The translations under genes and the position numbers were made by a program. Below are positions 16,055-24,902 of a stretch of DNA of 64,000 bases, piece by piece. This DNA is from Candidatus Leucobacter sulfamidivorax (GTDB taxonomy: Bacteria > Actinomycetota > Actinomycetes > Actinomycetales > Microbacteriaceae). Within the stretch, counting starts at the first letter, position 1, and every line of letters begins with the position of its first letter. The notes under the pieces were generated by a model. It was not told the origin of the DNA, searched no databases, and saw nothing but the letters and a program-made list of their open reading frames with translations. Location of the stretch: positions 124,001 to 188,000 of the forward strand of contig QZLF01000003.1 in assembly GCA_016771945.1 (NCBI GenBank), in the 5' to 3' direction.

Positions 16055-16876
16055 TCAGTCCGCCGGGCGCAGCACGACCTGCCCCGAGGAGACGCTGACC
16101 TCGACGGCGTTGCGCGAGTCCGGATCGGTGCGCAGCCGGTTGTCGACGGATCCCGAGGAGACCTCCTCCTGCACCGCGTACGAGTCGTCGGGCAGCAGCA
16201 CCTCCACGCGACCGGAGCTCACGTCGATGCCGAGATCGTCCGGCGCGCGCCCCGTGAACTCGCCGACCACGCCGCCCGAGGAGACCCCGATGCTCGCCTG
16301 CGCCACATCGGCGAGCGCGAACTCCACCTGCCCCGAGCTCACGTCGATGTCGACTTCGCGGGCCTCCCCCTCCACCGAGAGCAGGCCCGAGGAGACCTCG
16401 ACGTCGAGCTCGCCGAAGCCGCCCTTCGCGCGCAGCGAGCCGGAGCTCAGCTCGAGCTCGGCGTCGAGTTCGGCGTCGCGCAGCTCGGCTGGGAGATGCA
16501 GCACCACCGTCTGGCCGAGGTCGGGGCCGAGGCGCAGCCAGCCCCACGGGAACCCGCCCCGCGGCTCGACCACGAGCCGCGATCCCTCGCGCCGCAGCTC
16601 CCATTCCTGCCGACCCGAACTCGCCTCGAGCACGGCCTCGCCGGCGTCGTCCGAGTCGTAGGCGAGGGTGAAGTCCGCGGCAGAGGCGTCGATGCGCAGC
16701 TCGGTGATGCCGTCCGCCGAAGCGGAGATCGTCTGCGCCGGGGAGTCGCCCCGGGTCAGGGAGAAGATGCCGGCGACGGCCGCGAACCCGATCGCGGCGA
16801 GCAGCAGCACGCCGCCCACGACCGTGGTGACGATGAGCGCGACGTTCGCGCGCCGCGGCTGGGTGTTCTCGGTCAT
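16055..16876 (-). CDS. membrane-anchored DUF4097-type protein with SSG repeats
   Basis: 273 residues. One transmembrane helix at about 12-38 (VALIVTTVVGGVLLLAAIGF) is followed by an exported beta-strand domain in which the motif SSG recurs seven times at roughly 20-28-residue spacing (ELSSGSL, EVSSGLL, DVSSGQV, GVSSGGV, DVSSGRV, EVSSGSV, SVSSGQV). This is the layout of DUF4097 beta-helix proteins, and the repeats probably form successive coils. The start overlaps the response-regulator stop by 4 nt, so it is the third gene of a histidine kinase-regulator operon and may belong to its envelope-stress response. Confidence 0.8.
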   Translation of the reverse strand: MTENTQPRRANVALIVTTVVGGVLLLAAIGFAAVAGIFSLTRGDSPAQTISASADGITELRIDASAADFTLAYDSDDAGEAVLEASSGRQEWELRREGSRLVVEPRGGFPWGWLRLGPDLGQTVVLHLPAELRDAELDAELELSSGSLRAKGGFGELDVEVSSGLLSVEGEAREVDIDVSSGQVEFALADVAQASIGVSSGGVVGEFTGRAPDDLGIDVSSGRVEVLLPDDSYAVQEEVSSGSVDNRLRTDPDSRNAVEVSVSSGQVVLRPAD

Positions 16877-17553
16877 GACGCTGTGCCTCCGGTGTTCTCG
16901 ATGTGGGCGATCGCAGCGAGCACGCGCCGATTGCCGTGCTCGTCGGGCTCGAGGCCCAGCTTCTGGAAGATCGCGGTGATGTGCTTCTCGACGCTCGCCT
17001 CTGAGAGGAAGAGCGCGCCGGCGATCGCCTGGTTCGAGCGCCCCTCGGCGATGAGGGCGAGCACCTGGCGCTCGCGGGCGGTGAGCGCGGACATGCGCTC
17101 GTCGCGGGCGCGGCGCGTGAGCAGCTGGGCCACGACCTCGGGGTCGAGCACGGTCGCGCCCCGGCCGATCCGCTCCACCGAGTCGAGGAACTCGGCGACG
17201 TCGGCCACCCGGTCCTTCAGCAGATAGCCGAGCGCGCCGCCCGCGACCTCGCCGGTTCCGCGAGCGGCGATGAGCTCGCTCGCATAGCGCTCCTCGACGT
17301 ACTGCGACAGCACCAGCAGGGGCAGATCCGGGCGGCCGGACCGCAGCCGCAGCGCGGCGCGGATGCCCTCATCGGTGAAGCTCGGCGGCAGTCGCACGTC
17401 GAGGATGCACAGCTCGGGGGCCGTCTCGGCCACGCGCGCCTCGAGCGCCTCGGCATCGGGCAGCGCGGCCACGACCTCGTGCCCCGCATCCTCGAGCAGG
17501 CGCACGATCCCCTCGCGCAGCAGCACCGAGTCCTCGCAGATCAGGATGCGCAC
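16873..17553 (-). CDS. NarL/LuxR-family response regulator
   Basis: Two-component DNA-binding regulator, 226 residues. The receiver domain (1-120) shows CEDSVLLREG, the phospho-Asp in LCILDVRLPP (about residue 53) and the Lys in YLLKDRV (about 113). The LuxR helix-turn-helix (about 153-215) reads LTARERQVLALIAEGRSNQA ... VEKHITAIFQKLGL. The start is GTG 17553, which overlaps the kinase stop by 13 nt; the same frame is open far upstream but that is shadow. Its partner is the upstream kinase. Confidence 0.9.
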   Translation of the reverse strand: MRILICEDSVLLREGIVRLLEDAGHEVVAALPDAEALEARVAETAPELCILDVRLPPSFTDEGIRAALRLRSGRPDLPLLVLSQYVEERYASELIAARGTGEVAGGALGYLLKDRVADVAEFLDSVERIGRGATVLDPEVVAQLLTRRARDERMSALTARERQVLALIAEGRSNQAIAGALFLSEASVEKHITAIFQKLGLEPDEHGNRRVLAAIAHIENTGGTAS

Positions 17554-18857
17554 GGCACGCTCACCTCCAGCGAGGTCGGCCCGCCGCGCGGGCTGTCCAG
17601 TCTGATGGCCCCGCCCGCGGCGAGCGCGCGGTTCGCGATGCCGTCGAGGCCGCCTCCCGGCTGCACGGTCGCCCCGCCCACCCCGTCGTCCTCCACCCGG
17701 GCCCAGAGCACCGCGCCCGGAGTGCCGGGGTCGCGCAGCCTCACCGAGACCCGGCACTCCCCCGCCTTCGAGTGCTTGGCCGTGTTCGTGAGCGCCTCGG
17801 CGATCGTGAAGTAGACGGCCGCCTCGGCGTCGCGGAATGCACCGCCGGACGCGGGCCTCCCCTCCATCCGCACGTCCAGCCGCACGGGTACGGGGCTGCG
17901 CCCGGCGAGCGCCGAGAGCGCCGCGTCGAGGCCGCGATCGTCGAGCACCGAGGTGTGGATGCCCCGCGCGAGCTGCCGCAGCTCGGTGATCGCCGCCTTG
18001 GTCGAGGCGTGGGCCTCGTCCAGCAGCCGGCGCGCCGCCGCGGGGTCGGTGTCGAGCTTCTGCCGGGCGAGGCCCAGGGTCATGCCGATCGACACGAGGC
18101 GCGGCTGCACCCCGTCGTGGAGGTCGCGCTCGATCCGCGTGCGCTCGACACCGGCGGCCCGCACCGCGCCCTCGCGCTCGGCGCGGCTGGCGCGGGCATC
18201 GGCGGCGAGCTCGCCGCGCGACGGCCGGCCCAGCAGGGCCCGGGCGATGACGGCGTGCAGCAGGGACAGGCCGAGGATCGCGGCGAGCGCGAGCGGCGCG
18301 AACAGCGCGATCCACACGCTCGGCGCGGACCACCCCGATCCGACGTCGCCGAAAGGCGCCCAGGCCGCGGCCGCGCCTCCCAGAGCGCCGGCCGCGGCCA
18401 CGAGCGAGATCACGAACTGCCAGAGCAGCCGCAGCACGACGATTCCGAGGATCGTGCCGATGGCGAAGCTCGCGAGGGCGCGCCACATGCGCCCGTCGAC
18501 CGACTGCCGGCACACGGTGAGCAGCCAGCCCCCGAAGCCGGGCCGCCGACGCTCGCGCAGGCGCAGCGGGCCGACCTCGAGGCCGTAGAGGCCGCGGACC
18601 CGCTCGAGCTCGAACCAGCCGACGCCGTAGAGCCCGTAGACCAGGCCGACGAGGATCACGAGGCCGATGCCGAGCGCGAAGGCCGCGCCGACGCCGGCGG
18701 CGAACAGGCTGATCGCCAGGCTGATCACAATGGAGCCGAGGATGCCGAGCGCGGCCAGGTGCACGGCGGTCAGGGCCACCCGGCCGAAGCCGATGCGGCT
18801 GCGACCCGGCTGGGCGGTCACTGCGCCAGCGGCTGCGGCTGCGTTCGTCTGCGTCAT
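17541..18857 (-). CDS. sensor histidine kinase, HisKA_3 type
   Basis: Membrane sensor kinase of the NarX/DesK-like class, 438 residues. Its N-terminal half has about five hydrophobic helices (about 25-65, 68-90, 130-155, 160-175, 185-210) with a short juxtamembrane segment and no large extracytoplasmic domain. The dimerisation/phospho-acceptor motif ERTRIERDLHDGVQPRLVSI (about 237-256) contains the phosphorylated His. The ATPase domain carries EALTNTAKHS (N box) and VEDDGVGG (G1 box). It is co-transcribed with the LuxR-type regulator and the DUF4097 gene. TACCGT lies 6 nt before the ATG, so the mRNA is probably leaderless. Confidence 0.9.
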   Translation of the reverse strand: MTQTNAAAAAGAVTAQPGRSRIGFGRVALTAVHLAALGILGSIVISLAISLFAAGVGAAFALGIGLVILVGLVYGLYGVGWFELERVRGLYGLEVGPLRLRERRRPGFGGWLLTVCRQSVDGRMWRALASFAIGTILGIVVLRLLWQFVISLVAAAGALGGAAAAWAPFGDVGSGWSAPSVWIALFAPLALAAILGLSLLHAVIARALLGRPSRGELAADARASRAEREGAVRAAGVERTRIERDLHDGVQPRLVSIGMTLGLARQKLDTDPAAARRLLDEAHASTKAAITELRQLARGIHTSVLDDRGLDAALSALAGRSPVPVRLDVRMEGRPASGGAFRDAEAAVYFTIAEALTNTAKHSKAGECRVSVRLRDPGTPGAVLWARVEDDGVGGATVQPGGGLDGIANRALAAGGAIRLDSPRGGPTSLEVSVPCAS

Positions 18858-18863
18858 GCTTCA

Positions 18864-18869
18864 ACGGTA
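18864..18869 (-). promoter_or_regulatory. -10 element of the kinase operon, leaderless
   Basis: TACCGT on the minus strand, 6 nt before the ATG at 18857. Confidence 0.4.
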
Positions 18870-18986
18870 GGCGGCGCGGGGGACGAGCGCACACCGAGGC
18901 AGCCCGAAGACCCGGTTCGGGTTTTCCCTACCCCGTCGCTCCCCTCGAACTCCTCTCCGATACCGCTTCACCCGCTTTCCGCCGGA

Positions 18987-19004
18987 TTTCATACCGATAT
19001 GAAA
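18987..19004. promoter_or_regulatory. dyad operator upstream of the LAL regulator gene
   Basis: TTTCATA-CCGA-TATGAAA, perfect 7-bp arms. It lies 72-89 bp before the predicted start of the LAL transcript. A 14-of-16 match to its 16-bp core occurs at 21789-21804 before the surface-protein gene. It is probably the binding site of the LAL regulator. Confidence 0.6.
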
Positions 19005-19063
19005 AATCCCGACGCGCCGGGAGCCGGCGGGCGAAACAGCCGCCTCGCCGCGATCCGCCTGCT

Positions 19064-19069
19064 TAGACT
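19064..19069 (+). promoter_or_regulatory. -10 element of the LAL regulator, leaderless
   Basis: TAGACT, then 6 nt, then GTG at 19076. The -35 region is poor, which would fit activator-dependent transcription. Confidence 0.5.
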
Positions 19070-19075
19070 GAGACC

Positions 19076-21688
19076 GTGTTTCAAGGGGGAGATGAGACAT
19101 CGGCGATCGCCGGTGTCGTGGACCGGCCGCGCCTGTTCCGCATTCTCGATTCGCCGCTCGTACGCGTCTGCGTCGTGCAGGGTCCGAGCGGCTGTGAAAA
19201 GACGACGCTGCTGCGCAGCTGGGCGCTGCAGCACGAGACGGAACCCGTCACCTGGGTGTCGCTGAGCGGAGGCCTGCTCAGTCGCAGCGCGTTCTGGGAG
19301 CATGTCGCGGGCAGCGCCTCGCGCCTCGGCGATCTCTCTGAGGAGACCGCCGCCGAGATCAAGGACCGGCTGAGCCGGGCCGTCGATCCGGTGCGGATCG
19401 CGATCGACGTGCTCGCCGACGCGGGGCCCGTGGTGCTCGTCTTCGACGCGTACGAGCATATGGGCGACGCGATGCGGCAGATCGACGAGGACCTCGCCCG
19501 GCTCCTCACGGAGGTACCGGAACTGCGCATCGTGGTCACCACTCGCGCCCCCACCCGCCTGTCGGAGCTCGAGTTCGCCGGCGACGACGCCGGCATCGCC
19601 CGCCTCATCACGCTCGGCGAGCTCGCGCTCACCCCGGACGAGGTCGGCGCTCTGATCCGCCTCCAGACCGGCATCGACGATCCGCAGCTCGCGGCATCGA
19701 TCGTGCGTGCGACCCGGGGCTTCGCCCTCTCGGTGCGGGCCGCCGTGCTGACGCTCGCCCAGCTCGGCCGCGTGCCGCGCATCGACTCCGCGGAATGGGG
19801 CGAGGTCGTGGCCGCTCGATTGGAGTCGCTGCTGCCGAGCCCCGAGGCCGTGCGCTTCGTCACCGACACGAGCGTGCCGCCCTACGTCGACGTCGAGCTG
19901 GGCCGCGCGCTGACCGGGGCGGAGGATCCGCGGACCCTCTTCAACATGCTCGAGCGCAACGGCTTCGGACGCTGGATCCCCTACGCCCAGAGCCGGCAGG
20001 TCTTCCAGTACGTCGAGACGGTCCGCGACACCTTCCTGGCCCGGGCCGCCTCGGACGAGGAGCGCTACCGGCGCTCGTGCGTCATCACGGCGGCCTGGCT
20101 GCTCGAGAACGAGGAGGTCGTCGAGCAGGCGCTGCACTACGCCATCGAGGGCGGCGACTACGCGCTCGCCGACCGCGTCTTCGTGTCGCTCGTCATCGTC
20201 AACCCGGCCGCCTACATCAGCGACCGCTTCCTCCCGACGCTGCGGGAGGTGCCGGAGGAGGTGCTCGACGACTATCCGATGCTGGCGTTCGGTCTGGCGC
20301 TCGCGCTCCTGTCCAATCCGAGCTTCCGCAGCTCGGGACCCCGGATCGCCGAGATCGCGGCGCGGTCGACGGCGGTCCCCAGCTACATCGAACCGACCGT
20401 CGACGCGTTCTCCATCAGCGCCATGCAGGCGATCGCCGCGCGGCTGGCGCTGCGGTTCCGGGACTCGTGCGAAGCCAGCCTCGCTGTGGTGCGATCGCTC
20501 GGAGCGATGCCGCCGGAGCTGGGCCCGAGCTTCGGCGAGCACATCGGAACGATCCTGAGGCAGCTGAGCTTCTCCCTCTTCCAGGGCGGCAGGATCGACG
20601 AGGCGCTCGCGACGATCGACCGCTCGATCGCCCTGTTGCGCACCCAGACGACGAGGGACTTCTCGACGGTGTACGCAGCGGGTTTCTCCGCGTTCGCGGG
20701 GGACATCACGCGGGCCCGCACCATGTCCGCGATGATCGACCGCGAGGCGTGGCCGGCGGAGCTGCGGCGCTCCTACATGAACGGTCCCGGGCTCATCGCC
20801 GAGGGCTACGACTGCCTGGACGCGCTGGATCCGGCCGGGGCGCTCGAGGTGCTGCACGACGCCGAGTCGTACATGCCGATGGCCGAGTTCTGGTCCCTGC
20901 TCGCGGGCATATCCGTCGCCGCACGGCACGGCCTCGGGCAGTCCGCGGCCGAGGCGCATCGGATACGGCAGCGGCTCGCAGAGGAACCGATGCCGCCGCC
21001 GGGCATCGGCGACAATGTGGCCACCGAGCGGTTGCACGCGATGATCGCCATCGCCCTGCTCGACAGCGGCGATCGCCGTTCGGCGGAGGAAGTGCTCGCG
21101 CTCGCACCCGAGGACAGCACGTTCGCCGCGTTCGCCAGGATCGCGGCGATGCTCGATGCCCGCCTGGATCGCGAATCCCTGTCGCTGACGCGCAGGCTGC
21201 TCGAACTGCCGGGCCACACCATCCGCACGCGGGCCGAGGTGCAGACCATGGGTGCGGTCGCGGCGATGCGACTCGGCCTCTCGGAGCAGGCCTGGACCTG
21301 GCTCAGCGGGGCCGCGGTCGCCTGGGAGACCCACGGACCGCGCGCCCATGTGGCGATGCTCGCCCCCCGGGATCGACGGCTCCTCTGGGAGTTCGGGGCT
21401 ACGATGGAATCGACGAGCCTGCAGCGCTATCTCGAGGTGCCCGTGTCGGAGGCCCGCACGAGCCAGGGCGCTCAGGTCGAACTGACCCGGCGCGAGCGCG
21501 TCGTGCTCGCCGCGCTCGCGGAGCACGATCGCATCCGCGACATCGCCGAGTCGCTCGTCGTCTCGCCTCACACCGTCAAGAGCCAGTTGCAGAGCATCTA
21601 CCGCAAGCTCGGCGTCTCGTCGCGGGGCGCGGCCCTCGCCGTCGCCCGAGAGCTCGGGCTGCTCGACCGCACGCCGCCCTCGGCCTAG
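19076..21688 (+). CDS. large LuxR-type (LAL) ATP-binding transcriptional regulator
   Basis: 870 residues with MalT/LAL architecture: N-terminal P-loop NTPase domain (about 1-270), long helical TPR-like middle (about 280-790) and C-terminal LuxR helix-turn-helix (about 800-865: LTRRERVVLAALAEHD ... HTVKSQLQSIYRKLGVSSRG). The Walker A reads GPSGCEKTT (36-44), with Glu where Gly normally precedes the Lys. A Walker B-like VVLVFDAYEHMG follows near 120. GTG 19076 is supported by a leaderless -10. A dyad lies upstream of this gene and again upstream of the surface-protein gene just downstream, suggesting that it activates both. No known ligand. Confidence 0.85.
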   Translation: MFQGGDETSAIAGVVDRPRLFRILDSPLVRVCVVQGPSGCEKTTLLRSWALQHETEPVTWVSLSGGLLSRSAFWEHVAGSASRLGDLSEETAAEIKDRLSRAVDPVRIAIDVLADAGPVVLVFDAYEHMGDAMRQIDEDLARLLTEVPELRIVVTTRAPTRLSELEFAGDDAGIARLITLGELALTPDEVGALIRLQTGIDDPQLAASIVRATRGFALSVRAAVLTLAQLGRVPRIDSAEWGEVVAARLESLLPSPEAVRFVTDTSVPPYVDVELGRALTGAEDPRTLFNMLERNGFGRWIPYAQSRQVFQYVETVRDTFLARAASDEERYRRSCVITAAWLLENEEVVEQALHYAIEGGDYALADRVFVSLVIVNPAAYISDRFLPTLREVPEEVLDDYPMLAFGLALALLSNPSFRSSGPRIAEIAARSTAVPSYIEPTVDAFSISAMQAIAARLALRFRDSCEASLAVVRSLGAMPPELGPSFGEHIGTILRQLSFSLFQGGRIDEALATIDRSIALLRTQTTRDFSTVYAAGFSAFAGDITRARTMSAMIDREAWPAELRRSYMNGPGLIAEGYDCLDALDPAGALEVLHDAESYMPMAEFWSLLAGISVAARHGLGQSAAEAHRIRQRLAEEPMPPPGIGDNVATERLHAMIAIALLDSGDRRSAEEVLALAPEDSTFAAFARIAAMLDARLDRESLSLTRRLLELPGHTIRTRAEVQTMGAVAAMRLGLSEQAWTWLSGAAVAWETHGPRAHVAMLAPRDRRLLWEFGATMESTSLQRYLEVPVSEARTSQGAQVELTRRERVVLAALAEHDRIRDIAESLVVSPHTVKSQLQSIYRKLGVSSRGAALAVARELGLLDRTPPSA

Positions 21689-21994
21689 GGGTCCGGGCGA
21701 CGCAGCCGGAGGCGCGGCCGGGCGTTGCGGTCGGGCGCCAGGACGAGCCGACCGGTCCCGCGACCATGCCCGCAGGATGAGTTCCAGGTTCATCCCGGTA
21801 TGAATTCGGCCTCGCCCCGGCTGAATTCGGGCCTTCCAGGGCGTTCACAGCCCAGCCTCACAGGAGTATTGCAGGGTCCGACAATTTCGCTTATCGCGGT
21901 TCGGGCGACCGTTGGGGGAAGGCGGATCCGGGGAGCGTGCTCGCGGACGGCCGGGTAAGAGGTCGCTTCGGATCCGTCAAAGGGGGAGAAGCTC
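21689..21994. other. intergenic region, promoter of the surface-protein gene
   Basis: 306 bp without a gene. It holds the second dyad (21789-21804) and a Shine-Dalgarno AAGGGGGAG near 21978-21986 before the TTG start at 21995. No further structure is evident. Confidence 0.5.
21789..21804. promoter_or_regulatory. dyad operator upstream of the surface-protein gene
   Basis: TTCATCCCGGTATGAA, matching 14 of 16 bases of the core upstream of the LAL gene (TTCATACCGATATGAA), about 190 bp before the TTG start. Confidence 0.55.
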
Positions 21995-23114
21995 TTGTCC
22001 ACCAACGAACACGACCTCGAACGGGCCCCGCGCTCGGTCCTGAGACGGAGCGTCTCCGTCTTCGTCGCCTTCCTGCTCGCGCTGGCCTCCCTGGTCGGCG
22101 TCAGCCAGGCGGCGCACGCGACCCAGGGCATCACCTCGACCATCCTCCTCGGCGGTGAGGTCTACGACGGCACCGCCGTCGTGAACGAGGGCCAGACCAT
22201 CACCCTGCGCGTGCAGTACGACAGCAGCGTCGGGGCCGGCACCGCCGTGACCTTCGACCTCGGCTCCAACGTGACCCTGACCGGCGTCCCCGGCGCGAAC
22301 ACCGCGATCGACAGCGTCGTGCAGACGGGCAACAGCGTCACCGTCACCTTCCGCGACCCGTGGCCGGGCGGCATCAACCAGGGCGTGTTCGACCTCGACT
22401 TCGTCGTGAACGCCGTGGACGAGAGCGTCAAGCGCCCGATCACCTGGCAGATCGACGGCGAGGAGAGCTCCGTCGAGGTCATCATCCGCAACTCGGGCGA
22501 CACGTTCGAGAATGTGACCAACGGCGTCGCGAAGACCCGCACGGCTCCGAGCAACCTGAACAGCTACGTCTCGGTCGACTACGCCACGAACACGGTCACG
22601 GTCAACCCGACCATCCTGGGTCAGGACGTCACCTACCGTCTGAACGTCGACTCCGAGGCCGCCCGGACCGGCTACACCATCGCCGATGCCCCGCATGCGT
22701 ACCTCGCCTACCAGGCCGTCACCGGCGCGACGATCACCACGTGGGACGCCGACGGGCTGAACCGCACGCAGAGCGCGTTCCCGTTCACGCCCACGCCCTC
22801 CGGCAACGGCTTCACCTGGACGGGCGACATCCCCGGTCCCTCGCAGCTCGCGATCACCTACACGGCCCGCATCGCCGATGACGCGCAGCGCCTGGCGCTG
22901 CAGGCCGAGCTGCAGGCGGCATACAACGCCGCCGCCGGCAACCCCGGCGCCTTCCCCGCTTCGGCGCTCACGATGCCGAACACCGCCACCTTCGGCGGCG
23001 TCGACACGCGCACTGCGAACATCGGCATCCAGGGCAGCATCGCGGGCCCCGGCATCGGCGCCGGCACCGGCAAGTCGCACAACTGGACCGGCCTCACCCC
23101 CGCGAACACCCAGC
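21995..23114 (+). pseudogene. secreted surface protein, 5' part, cut by IS21 element
   Basis: About 373 codons of an exported, beta-rich surface protein. The start is TTG 21995 after a strong Shine-Dalgarno. A signal peptide occupies about residues 1-43 (RRSVSVFVAFLLALASLVG ... AHA). The body contains segments such as VNEGQTITLRVQYDSSVGAG, WQIDGEESSVEV and ITYTARI, typical of isopeptide/DUF11-like adhesin domains. The frame is broken at 23114, where an IS21 element begins with a 6-bp duplication. The intact frame would resume at 25766 for only about 13 plausible residues before a second junction. No cell-wall anchor survives. It sits directly behind the LAL regulator. Confidence 0.8.
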
Positions 23115-23252
23115 TGTTAGGACGACGCTTCGGAAAGCGCCTGTGTAGAGATCGGAAAGCGTGCGTGTAAGCATCGGGTAGCGCGTGTGGCTGCTCGATG
23201 ATGACTCTCAACCCTTCGACGAGTGTTCGTGGGGTGGGAGGAATGATTCTTC

Positions 23253-24902
23253 ATGACCGATTACCGCCAGTTGATGCGGCTTGTGCTGGACAAGGTCCCG
23301 TATCGCGAGATCGCTGCCAGGCAGGGGGGCTCGCAGCGTACGATCGCGAAGGTCCGTCGTGTGCTCGACGAACACCAGTTGACGGCTGTCAGCCAGGTCG
23401 ACGCGCTCTCACGCGAAGACGTTGACGGGTTGTTCTCTGACGGGCGCAAGAGCGTGACCGGCGAGTTCGTGCCGGTCGATATCGACAAGGTGGTCGCTGC
23501 GAGGCTGGGGCGGAACAAGCCTCCGCTGAAGGTGTTGTGGGCGCAGTATCTGCACGTCGATGCTGCCGATGGCCGCGGCCACTATGGGTATGAACGGTTC
23601 TGCCAGATCGTCGCTGAGCACGTGCGAGTCAATGATCTCACCGCCCCGATCCAGCACGTCCCCGGGCATACGATGCAGGTCGACTGGGCGGGCACTCGGA
23701 TGCAGATCGTCGACCCGATCTCCGGTGAGGTGTCTGCGGTGTCGGTGTTCGTGGCGTCGCTGCCCTACTCCGGGCTCGTGTTCGCGTACGGGTGCCTGGA
23801 TGAGAAGTTCCCTGCCTGGGCTGATGCGCACCGGCGAGCGTTTGAATACATCGACGGCGTCACGCTGCTGGTGGTGCCCGATAACGCATCGACGGCGTCG
23901 AACCAGATCAGCAAGAGCGAACGGGCCCGGGACGTGAACTCCTCCTACAGTGGGTTCCTTGAGCATTACCGGACCGCTGCGGTCCCGACCAGATCCGCGG
24001 CCCCCAGAGACAAGGGCCACGTCGAATCCGGCGTGAAGGTCGTCACGAACTGGGTCATCCACTACCTCGCCGACCGCTCGTTCGCCTCGCTCGACGACCT
24101 GAACGAAGCGATCGCCGAGCGGGTGGAATGGATCAACCACCGAACCCCGTTCCGCGGGGATCAGCGATCGCGCTGGGAGTGGTTCGCCGAGCACGAGAAG
24201 CCGGCGCTGCTCGAGCTGCCCGAACAGCGGTGGGAGCCGGTGTCGTGGCGGAAAGCGAAGGTGCATCGCGACTGGCATATCCAGATCGACACCATCAAGT
24301 ACTCCGTTCCGTACGCGTTCGCCGGTCTCGGCGTGGACGTGCGGATCGTCGGTGACACACTCGACGTCCTCGCCGACGGGGAAGTGATCGCCACCCACCA
24401 GCGCGGCAGGCATCGCAATCGCTACGTCACCGACCCTGGGCATGCGCCCGCCTACCTTGAAGATCAGGCAGGGCTCTGGACCCGCGCCTACTTCCTCCGC
24501 CAAGCCGCGAAAGCAGGCCCGGGAACCGTGACAGCCCTGACCCGCCTGCTGGACTCGAAGACGATCGAGGCGCAGGGGTTCCGCTCCTGCATGAATATCC
24601 TCGACCTCGGAAAGCGCGGGAACCGTGGGCTCCTCGAGCTCGCCTGCCGAAGGCTCACGGACGGTGACCCCCACCGGCAGATCAGCTACACCGCCGTGAA
24701 GCATGCCATCGCGGCGATCCGCGCCGAGCAGAACGCCAGACCCACCACAGACCCAGAGGCCTGGGCCAGAGCGGATACTCCGCCGTCGTCGCGCCCACCC
24801 GCCGGGCGGGATACCAGCCGTGCTCACCTGGCCGGAATCAGCGCGTTCAGCCTCGACAACCTCATCGGCCGCGACCAGGGAATCGAGGGTGATGATGCGT
24901 GA
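23253..24902 (+). CDS. istA: IS21 transposase IstA
   Basis: 549-residue DDE transposase. The N-terminal helix-turn-helix (about 10-45: KVPYREIAARQGGSQRTIAK) binds the ends. The rve integrase core has Asp in VDWAGTRM (about 143), Asp in VPDNAST (about 208) and Glu in DKGHVESGVKVV (about 253). The C-terminal Mu-transposase-like domain follows. ATG 23253 has GGGAGG about 11 nt upstream. It overlaps istB by 11 nt, the normal IS21 coupling. Confidence 0.93.
   Translation: MTDYRQLMRLVLDKVPYREIAARQGGSQRTIAKVRRVLDEHQLTAVSQVDALSREDVDGLFSDGRKSVTGEFVPVDIDKVVAARLGRNKPPLKVLWAQYLHVDAADGRGHYGYERFCQIVAEHVRVNDLTAPIQHVPGHTMQVDWAGTRMQIVDPISGEVSAVSVFVASLPYSGLVFAYGCLDEKFPAWADAHRRAFEYIDGVTLLVVPDNASTASNQISKSERARDVNSSYSGFLEHYRTAAVPTRSAAPRDKGHVESGVKVVTNWVIHYLADRSFASLDDLNEAIAERVEWINHRTPFRGDQRSRWEWFAEHEKPALLELPEQRWEPVSWRKAKVHRDWHIQIDTIKYSVPYAFAGLGVDVRIVGDTLDVLADGEVIATHQRGRHRNRYVTDPGHAPAYLEDQAGLWTRAYFLRQAAKAGPGTVTALTRLLDSKTIEAQGFRSCMNILDLGKRGNRGLLELACRRLTDGDPHRQISYTAVKHAIAAIRAEQNARPTTDPEAWARADTPPSSRPPAGRDTSRAHLAGISAFSLDNLIGRDQGIEGDDA

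Noticed and set aside
18989-21793. 934-codon open frame on the minus strand opposite the LAL regulator
   Set aside because: Antisense shadow; no motifs, and the plus-strand protein has a clear LuxR helix-turn-helix.
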